Shown piece after piece: positions 56,261-64,000 of a stretch of 64,000 nt of DNA (positions are counted from its first letter, which is position 1; each line of letters opens with the position of its first letter). A program made the position numbers and the translations under genes. A model generated the notes under the pieces. It was not told where the DNA came from and ran no database searches. It saw only the letters and a list, made by a program, of their open reading frames with translations. The stretch lies in the NCBI GenBank assembly GCA_024362935.1, contig JANCRA010000008.1:29196557-29260556 (forward strand), read 5' to 3'. The DNA is from Setophaga petechia (Eukaryota > Chordata > Aves > Passeriformes > Parulidae).

Positions 56261-58589
56261 AAGAAATTGCATACAGAAAAGCCAAATTGACTGAAGATAA
56301 CTTATAAACTTCAAATAGTACTTCACCTAATTACAGCTATAAATTTTATAATTGAGAGGGCACATTATCACTTCCCTGAGGTGTTTAAAATGCAAAAACA
56401 ATCTGCATTAAATGCCAACCAACACAAACACCGCCAACAAAAGCTCCTCAAAGACACTCACCATCCTGCTCCAGTTAGCCCCTCTCCCTTCTGATACACC
56501 TGAGTAAATAAGTAGGACTAGCCTTGTGAGTTAAAAACAATACTTCAATTCACTATGAAATAACTGAATGGAAAACAAAGCTAGTGAAAATATATTTAAT
56601 ATTAAAACTCTTTAACAGTGACTGACCTTGTATAAAATCAAGCTCTGACATGCATCAGCAACACAAAGTAAAAACATTCTCAAGCACCAACAGGTAACTG
56701 CAAATTCTAATAATGAAGCTGAAAAATGAATCTCAACATCTCCACTTCAGAGCATCATTTCTTATTCGGATTACATTCCCACTCCTAAACTCACTCCACA
56801 CAAAATCAACCTGAAATGGAGGATGACTGTTACTCCTCTTTTCTAACAAAAATTCTGCTTATCCTCACCATAGCTCCTCTGCATATTTCCTATTACTTTC
56901 CTACTCTTCTTTAGAACTATCATCCCTCCATCCTGTTCTCCAGTCCTGCACCTTGTGAGCACACAGAGACACCACTTTTTAGTGCCTCTGGCTCAGAGAG
57001 ACCTTGCCTGCTCTCTCCTTCAAGCCCTTCACACTACTGGTGGTCCTGAGAAAGGGTTAGCTGAGGTTCTGTGGAGCCCAAACATTTCCAGATTGTTATG
57101 AAAGTTTGCAACTCTTCTTGCTAAGAAAAAGGCTCAGATGCAAAGTACAGAATTATAAGAATAAGCATTTATTTATGCACATGAGGTATTCAACCCACAC
57201 TGGGGCAGCGCAAATGTGGCTTTACACAAAAGGCTCTTGTATATTTCAAGTGCACTACCTCCACTTGTACTATGATTGCTCATCATAGTAAAACTTAGCA
57301 CAGCAACTGTACTTCTGCAACCTTCATGCTGCTCTTCTATTGATCCAGATGTCCCTGGAGTCAGTCTTGCTGTCATTATTTACCTATGACACCATACAAC
57401 ACTGAGAGGGTTTCATAGCTGGCTGTGTTGCTGGGATTATCTTGGGTGACTAGAGACATCTTTTAACCTTCATGGATAGCTCTAAGTTCCCAAGAAGTCA
57501 CACCCTTATTTCCAGGACTGGGATGTCCTTCTGGTCTTTCCACTGAGCCAGTGTCCTTTAGACAGCTTTACTAAAATATGAACAATAACAAACACTCCTA
57601 AAATTCCACTACCTCAAATGTTAAGCATATTAACAAAATTAACTTACAAAGTTTCAAACTTACAAAGTTGACTGATATATTAGGGAAGAGATTTTTCATA
57701 ATCCCATCCTCCAGTAAACTGAACAGCCAGTATCTAAACACATGCAGGACTAACTTTTGTATGTGCTTCCACAAACAAGTACCTGAGTACCAGCAAGGGG
57801 ACATGTTGGCAGCCCTGCCCATCACTTTGTGCTGGCTGCTCCTATTCAAGCTGTGTACTGTGTGACTGATGCTATGTGAAACAGCTGCACCAGAAAACCT
57901 GATCTTAGTGCACTACTATCAATAAAGGTCCCAAGAACTACTTCAGAAAAGTTTCACAAGGCAATGACAACTTGACCTCCTATTTTTCCTCTTTGTTGCA
58001 CTCGCATAGTCCAAGGAGATCTGCTGACTAAAAAAAAAAATCTGGTGCAGAATACCTGCCTTTATACGATTAATGCACTACTACTTAAGAGAACCTTCAC
58101 CTTGCTGCAGACCTTATCTACAACAAAGAAAAGTTCACCTTCCTGAACTGAATATCCTGTATTCAAACAGTGTTAAGTATATGATAGATATCACATGTGA
58201 AGTACCAGCCAGGGCAATTTCTGAGGTCTGACTCCTAAGAGTTACTTAGATTTAAGAAGGAGCTTTACAGAAAACTACAATTATTATGGTCGCATTTCCA
58301 AAACCCCGATGAAAACTAAAGGCTGAACAGGAGAGCACAGAAATGGTTTTACAACTGGAAAATGTGGTACATGGAAAGCTGATTGCCTTGAAGTTTCATA
58401 ACTTCATGTAAGACTTACAACCCACAGCAGGAGGGGTGATAGAATCTTTCACAATACTGAAAAACATCAAAGGATGGAAGCTGAAGTATGCAACAAGGCT
58501 CCTGGGGACTGCCTGGAGCACCATGTTCCCAGTACTTACTAAGCTGGCTTCAGGTTCCCAAATGCTTTACTCATTCTAAAATCCAAACA

Positions 58590-59087
58590 TCACAGAATCA
58601 CCGAATAACCTGAGTTAGAAGGGACCCACAAGGGCAGTTGAATCCAAGACTGTAGAATCCCTGCACAGCATCATCCCCAAGAGTCACACCATGTCTCTGA
58701 GTGCTTTGATCCAACACTCCTTGAACTCTGCCAGGCCTGGTGCTGTGACCACTTCCCTGGGGAGCTCCTTCCAGTGCCCAACCACTCTCTAAGCTAAGAA
58801 CTTTCTTCTAATATCCAACCTAAACCTCGTCTTGACACTTCTGGCCATTCCCTCAGATCCTGTCACTGATCACCACAGAGAAGATGTCAATGCCTGTCCC
58901 TCCTCTTTCCCCCATGAGGAAGTTGTAGATGGCAATGAGTTTTCCTCTCAGACTCCTCTCCTCCAGGCTGAACAGGCAAGTGACCTCAGCCATTCCTCAC
59001 ACAGCTTCCCCTCAAGGCTCTCTACCGTCTGTGTTACCCTCCTGTGGACAGTCTCTAATAGTTTAATGTCTTTCTCATACTATGGTG
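58590..59087 (-). mobile_element. CR1 LINE 3' fragment in ANKS6 intron W3-W4
   Basis: About 500 bp of CR1, with its sense strand the same as ANKS6. On the plus strand it starts with the reversed CR1 tail (ATCACAGAATCACCG). It then shows GCTGTGACCACTTCCCTGGG, CCAACCTAAACCTCGTCTTG, TCCAGGCTGAACAGGCAAGT and TCTCTAATAGTTTAATGTCT in the expected order. It is the best-preserved CR1 here and probably the youngest in the window. Confidence 0.93.
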
Positions 59088-59216
59088 ATTAAAAGATGAT
59101 TCAGATCCACTCCAAAAAGCTGAGGGCAGTACAAGAGTCATGAGAAACCGAGGTCATGAGTCTCTTAATTTTTTTTAAGATCTCTCTGCTTCTAGAGTCA
59201 GTATCTATTTCTGATG

Positions 59217-59325
59217 TTCTATTGGGATGTAAGAAAAATTAAACTTCTATTTTCTATTGGGATGTAAGAAAAATTAAACTTCTATTTTCTATTTTCTATT
59301 GGGATGTAAGAAAAATTAAACTTCT
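59217..59325. repeat. Three-copy 35-bp tandem repeat beside exon W3 donor
   Basis: Units start at 59217, 59252 and 59294, each beginning TTCTATTGGGATGTAAG and continuing AAAAATTAAACTTCT. A 7-bp TTCTATT insert precedes the third. The copies are essentially identical, so the expansion is recent. On the ANKS6 strand it begins about 35 bp inside the intron after the W3 donor. Confidence 0.9.
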
Positions 59326-59359
59326 TTACTGCTAGACACAAAGAGAGCACATATCTTAC

Positions 59360-59564
59360 CCATGGTACGTGGCCTGCATTAGTGCTGTCCAGCCATGAAC
59401 GTTATCCTGCTTATCAATATCAGCCTTTTTCTCAACAAGGAACTGAACAAGTGGCAGCTGTCCAGTTACAGCTGCAATCATTAAAGGAGATGCACCATCA
59501 ACAGTGGTAACATTAACCTGACTCAGATCTTCATCAATGATCTCTTTAACCAGCTGAAAGTTTC
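59360..59564 (-). CDS. ANKS6: ANKS6 exon W3: ankyrin repeats
   Basis: Residues 168-235. It holds the rest of one unit ([17 protein letters not shown]), a complete unit ([20 protein letters not shown] followed by VEKKADID) and the start of a third ([12 protein letters not shown]). The acceptor is TTACAG and the donor GTAAGA. The [12 protein letters not shown] signature is nearly invariant in ANKS6 as I know it. A three-copy 35-bp tandem repeat lies in the intron about 35 bp past the donor (see repeat entry). Confidence 0.97.
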
Positions 59565-61226
59565 CTGTAAAACAGTGATAAAACATAAACTAAATGTTAG
59601 TTAATTAGTACATCTTTCCAGCTGACATAAAACTGCATGAGGCACTGTATTTTCCTCATTTTCTCTACCTGTACACTTATGGCACAATCCCATTATAATA
59701 ATTATTTTCTGAAATGAAAGACTGAGGAAGGTTGTATAAACTGCAGTGCGTCCTGCATGTGAAGACACAAATAGGGAATATTTCTATTAAATTGCCATAA
59801 GATAGTGTCCTGCAAGGAAAATTGCTGATGCTCAGGCATCATGATTTTTCCTTCGAAGATCTCTGTTCCATTTCCACAGGCTGCAATCACAGAAAATCAA
59901 TGATTTTAGAATCAAAGTAGGTGGGTACAAAGGCACTCTAAAAGGTGGTGGAGGTCATACCGTGCCTTAAACAGGCAGAATAATGCCCTGTCTCACACTG
60001 ACTGCTAAGTTCCTCTTACAAAGATAGTTCACTGATTCTAAAAACTTTACTGATAGAATTCCACATCCTCAGAGGTGTTTATTCCAGTGCTCAACTTTCT
60101 TATATTCTCAATGATTTTTTTTTCTGCCTCCAGTATTCGAACTACACCTCCAACACAAAATTTCCCTACTCCTTGCTTAAGAGTAAACTCATTTGTTGTC
60201 ATTAGTCAGCTTTACAGTTCCTTAAAAGTTAATCTAATTTTCAGGTTTCTACATAAAGGAGCTGGAAGTCACTTGAGTTCTTGTCTAGATTACAAAAAGT
60301 AATATGAAATATGTTACTGAATATATTTGAACAAGGTTGAGGGTTTTTTCCTAAATCTTGAAGTAGGGCTGCTTTTACAAAAGGTACGAGGTAGTCAGGA
60401 TTGTCTTAAACAGAGCTTAAGCTCACCTACATCCTTTTTGATGTTCTATGGCAGGCAAAAGATGGGAAGAAGAGAAAGGAAAAAAAAAATATCTCTGTGA
60501 TTGTGTATACCACCACAGGAACAGGAACAAGAACAAGCAACTCATCAACTGCCATGCAAATGGAAAAATTTTCACCTTTAAAAAAACCCTTCAGATGGTA
60601 AACTGCTTCATAGCATAAGCTGCTTTCAACTCAATCACAGGCATGAACATTTTCCTTGGAAAGTCGTTCAGAATCCCAAACAAACCCTGCAGCCACTTGA
60701 ATGCACTCACTGAAACTCACACCCACCAATGCCACTCAGCTAATTTCTTGGAACAGGACTACTTTTTGTATGTTCCAATTTGGTAAAAGACAGCGGATGG
60801 CTTTTTTAACACAGACCCACAGCAGACTTTGTTAAACAGAAACCCTGGAATCTACAGAGACACCAGAATGTCCTTTGAACCCTGGACACTCCTTAACCTA
60901 GTAATCTGCTTTTTTAACAGCGCTGCCATATAGCCAAATAAAAAAAAGCCAAAACCCAATGTGCCGACCAGTATTCATTTGGCCCCTCCTATGCTGCTAT
61001 TTCTGACCCAGCACTAACATCTGTAAATCTCAATAATCACAGAGGTACAAGAAGGGCACATGATCACTCTAAAAATCTAACAGACTTGAGGCTTTCCCAG
61101 GAAGATGTTTTGGTAGCTCACATGTGAAGTGCAGGAACAGAAAAATCATGTTTCCCACACTAGCAAACAGACGTGCTCTGAAGTTAGAAAAACTAGACAG
61201 GGTGGAAGAATCATGACAGTACTTAC

Positions 61227-61271
61227 CCATTTTCAAAGCATGAAAGACATCAGGTTGCCTCTTTTCTGCAT
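61227..61271 (-). CDS. ANKS6: ANKS6 exon W2: short linker into the next ankyrin unit
   Basis: A 45-bp exon completing residue 153 and encoding 154-167 (AEKRQPDVFHALKM). The acceptor is TTTCAG and the donor GTAAGT, a full consensus. It opens the ankyrin helix that continues in exon W3 (HALKMG joined to NFQLVKE). It is too short to find as an open frame; the splice phases (1 in, 1 out) and the continuity of the ankyrin unit identify it. Confidence 0.95.
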
Positions 61272-63541
61272 CTGAAAGAAATATAAACATTTATACTAGC
61301 AATCAAAAAAAAAAAAAGGCAAAAATCTCTAGCAGAATTTTTACACAAAAAAACTGTTAAAAATTTAAAGTATTATAAAACACATGTTTAGGCATATACT
61401 TAATAAGAATAAAGAAAGTATTGACAAGTTCTGTATTACCTTTGGGAAGAATGAATCACCTGTATAGTTCTCTGAGCAGAGCTAAAGCTAGAAACTATAA
61501 TAAGGCATCCGCACAGGCTTTTCAATTCCCATTCTCCATCAGGAAATTGTATTTGGAAACTCTTTTTTTTCCTGTCTGGAAGTCTAAAATATCCACTAAA
61601 GAATTACAGTATGGCTTTGTGGTCTGGTAAAATCGCCTGTACAACAGTGAACACTCAAATTGTATGGGATTATTTTGAAAGGTGACTCAAAAGGAGTTTT
61701 ATAAGCTGCTCCAGTTTTATTTCCTCTTGAGTATTTCCAGGTTAATTTGTAAAGGTCACAAAAATAATAGTGTCAATTTAACTATGCAGCTTGTTACCTC
61801 TGAATTAATATTCTTCAGCTCCCAGATAATCATCCCCATCATAAGAACTTTAATTATTACAAATTGTAATATTTTGAGCGAAGAATCATTCTTTTTACAT
61901 GGCTTAACAGTACTTTGAAAATTCTGACACTATATAAGATGAGGAAAAAATAGTGACATATTTTTCACCTTCCACTCATGCCAGAAAATACTGTCCTCTA
62001 TCTTCAAAATTATTATGGACAAATTATTACTACAGAATCCATGGGGTAACAAAATTTTATGGAAAACAAGGAGACACTGAGAGATTTCATGAGCCCAATT
62101 CTGGCATTTTTATGAAATACAGAAAAAGTTTATGTTCACAGCTTTACTCCAAAGGAAGTCACCTTAACATGCTGAACAAAAGCAATTGCTGAAAAGCCCA
62201 AAATACTCCAAGAAACTCTTATTTTAAGACCAGGAAAGAGAGTGATGGGTCCTTCATTTTCTCCTGATTCAGACACCGCTCTTATAGAAGGAACTGTGTG
62301 TACGAGCTCACCACTGTAAAACAGATTTCAAAAGACTAGTTTAGGAAAGGACCAGGCTCCATTCTTGTCATGTGAAAACCCTGGAGGAGAGGCAGCTTCA
62401 GGGAGCAGGAGACCATAAGAAGATGCCAGAAGGAAAGACTGTGATCTGGGTAAGCCTAAGTAAGGACAGCAACAGAAGGCAGGTAATACTCAAGCCATTC
62501 CAGGCAGTAAATTTGCTGCTGAGAACAGCTGTGGGAAGAGAGATGCTTTTTCCTAGGAGGTAATTCACCCTATCTATGGCAATGTATCAGAAGAAAAGTT
62601 CCTTTTTTCCTGTCTTCCATATAACAGAAATGATCTTTCTTCTTCACAGGATATTCAAGACTCCAGCACTAGGAGGAGACTTGAAGTATGGTCAAAAAAC
62701 AATGCAGAAATTTGTGTGGAAGAATAATGTTTTTACCCCCCTCTCTGCCCAAATGAGTTACTACCCTCCTGAGGATGGAAATTCCCCCTCAGCAGAGGTG
62801 ACAAACATCAATCTGCTTTAAAGCAAGTCCAGTCTTCTCACTTAAACAGAATCCTTCAATACTTTGAGGCCAACTCTGCCTGAACATACACCCTGTACAA
62901 GCAAACACATGGACACTCGTGAATTCCATGGATCTCTGATTCTGTATACTGTAAGCAACAGACATCTCTTCCTCAAGGTCATGAGCAAACATATACAATC
63001 AATCAGTCCTGCCTGGCAGCATGGCTGGATGAAAGCTCTAGAGTTCCAACTTAACCTATAAGTCAATATCTGAGTTCACACCTTCTCTACAGCAGAAACA
63101 GATGTCTGATTTTTGCTCTTACTTCTTCAAGTACAAGGGAAGCTTGACCTGCAGAAATGACACCAAATGTAGACAACAGTTTTGGACATGTCCATATTGC
63201 AGTGGAAAATGATCTTTCTAGAGCTAGCCACATCCTTATCTTTCATAGCAAACAGTAAAAAGCTGGAAAATCCAGCTCTTCCAAACCCTCTTGTTAAGTA
63301 CTTTTCAGTGCTGGCTTGCATAAATATCTTGAAAAGTGTCCCCAAAACAGCCACATACAGACAGGAATCTTATGCTGCTTACAGGGAAAAAATTTGCTGA
63401 AATTGGGCACTTCTACCTCAGCTGAAGTAGGTGTGCCTACTCCAACAATTTCAAAATCCAGCTGCAAATTACAAAGAACATCATGCCCATACAAAATAAG
63501 CTCCTCAATTCCTAAAGAGAAACAAAAAAATAATTCCATAC

Positions 63542-64000
63542 CTGCCTGAGGCCTAATTGTTGTGAGAGATTCCAAATAGTCCTTCATGTCTTTGTGTTTG
63601 AAGCCAACAGAGATTTCAAAAGGTGTTTTATGTAGTACATTCAAGTGATCAGGGTTGGCACCTTTCTCCATGAGCTGCTGTGCCAAGCTCACCTTTCCAC
63701 TAACGGCTGCCAGCATTAAAGGGCTCCAGCCCACTGTCTTTATAGTGTAGTTACAGTCAGCTCCCCAGTCTAGCAACAGATGCACCACTGCCTCATGTCC
63801 ATGCTGAGCAGCTGCCATCAGTGGAGTGATATCGGGAAGATCATCTCTGCTGCTGTTAAGTACATTTGTGCTAAAATGGTCGTAATTGTCCACAAAAGCT
63901 CCAGATTCCAGCAACAATTTCACCATGCTGACATGACCGCCTCTGGAGGCCATTGTGAGGACGCTGGCTCCTAACTTGTTCTGTGCATTGAGATCCGCAC
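63542..64000 (-). CDS. ANKS6: ANKS6 exon W1 (partial): ankyrin repeats
   Basis: Residues 1-152, running off the right edge; the first complete codon is GCG at 63998-63996. It encodes four ankyrin-type units at about residues 10-37, 56-85, 90-117 and 124-142. The [18 protein letters not shown] and [13 protein letters not shown] segments carry the usual TPLxxAAxxGH signature, followed by LLLxxGAxxx helices and loops. The last unit ([19 protein letters not shown]) is degenerate. The exon ends ...CAGGCAG before the donor GTATGG. An open frame continues past the donor to 63294 but loses ankyrin character there, which supports the splice site. This part belongs to the ankyrin array that in other vertebrates binds NEK8. 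Confidence 0.96.

Larger units (their letters stand above)
55784..59359 (-). other. ANKS6 intron W3-W4
   Basis: 3576 bp, with the CR1 copy at 58590, the 35-bp tandem repeat next to the donor and the 38-bp duplication near the acceptor end. Nothing else recognised. Confidence 0.85.

Noticed and set aside
63294..63541. Continuation of the exon W1 reading frame past the donor
   Set aside because: Ankyrin similarity stops exactly at a good GTATGG donor, and exon W2 joins in phase, so this is intron.

Overview
The window is vertebrate nuclear DNA, almost certainly from a bird. It is AT-rich, with large spliced introns and one CpG-island-like block. Every interspersed repeat I could recognise is either a CR1 LINE fragment, including 3' ends of the avian type, or a retroviral LTR. 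The species cannot be resolved from the sequence alone.

Right half (about 33.5-64.0 kb): the 3' part of one gene on the minus strand, ANKS6 (ankyrin repeat and SAM domain protein 6, a ciliary inversin-compartment protein). I could define 14 consecutive coding exons by eye. All 13 introns have GT-AG borders and every codon phase is compatible. They give 747 residues and a TAG stop with no internal stop or frameshift. The gene's 5' end lies beyond position 64000. In window order the exons encode ankyrin repeats, then a long Ser/Pro-rich linker, then a C-terminal SAM domain and tail. Introns hold two CR1 pieces, three short tandem duplications and one strong hairpin.

Left half (1 to about 33.5 kb): no protein-coding exon is recognisable. 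It holds several CR1 fragments in both orientations, a CpG-island-like block at about 19.33-20.44 kb with a CTCF-type motif, and an LTR element at 22860-23824. The LTR element has a tRNA-Lys-type primer-binding site and is bounded by a 6-bp direct repeat. In other vertebrates GABBR2 lies beyond the 3' end of ANKS6 in the same orientation, so the CpG block could be its promoter region, but I found no GABBR2 coding sequence.

I saw no operon, CRISPR array, rRNA, tRNA or new multi-gene system. The most unusual item is the LTR copy whose flanking repeat encloses the primer-binding site and about 170 bp of leader but no internal genes.
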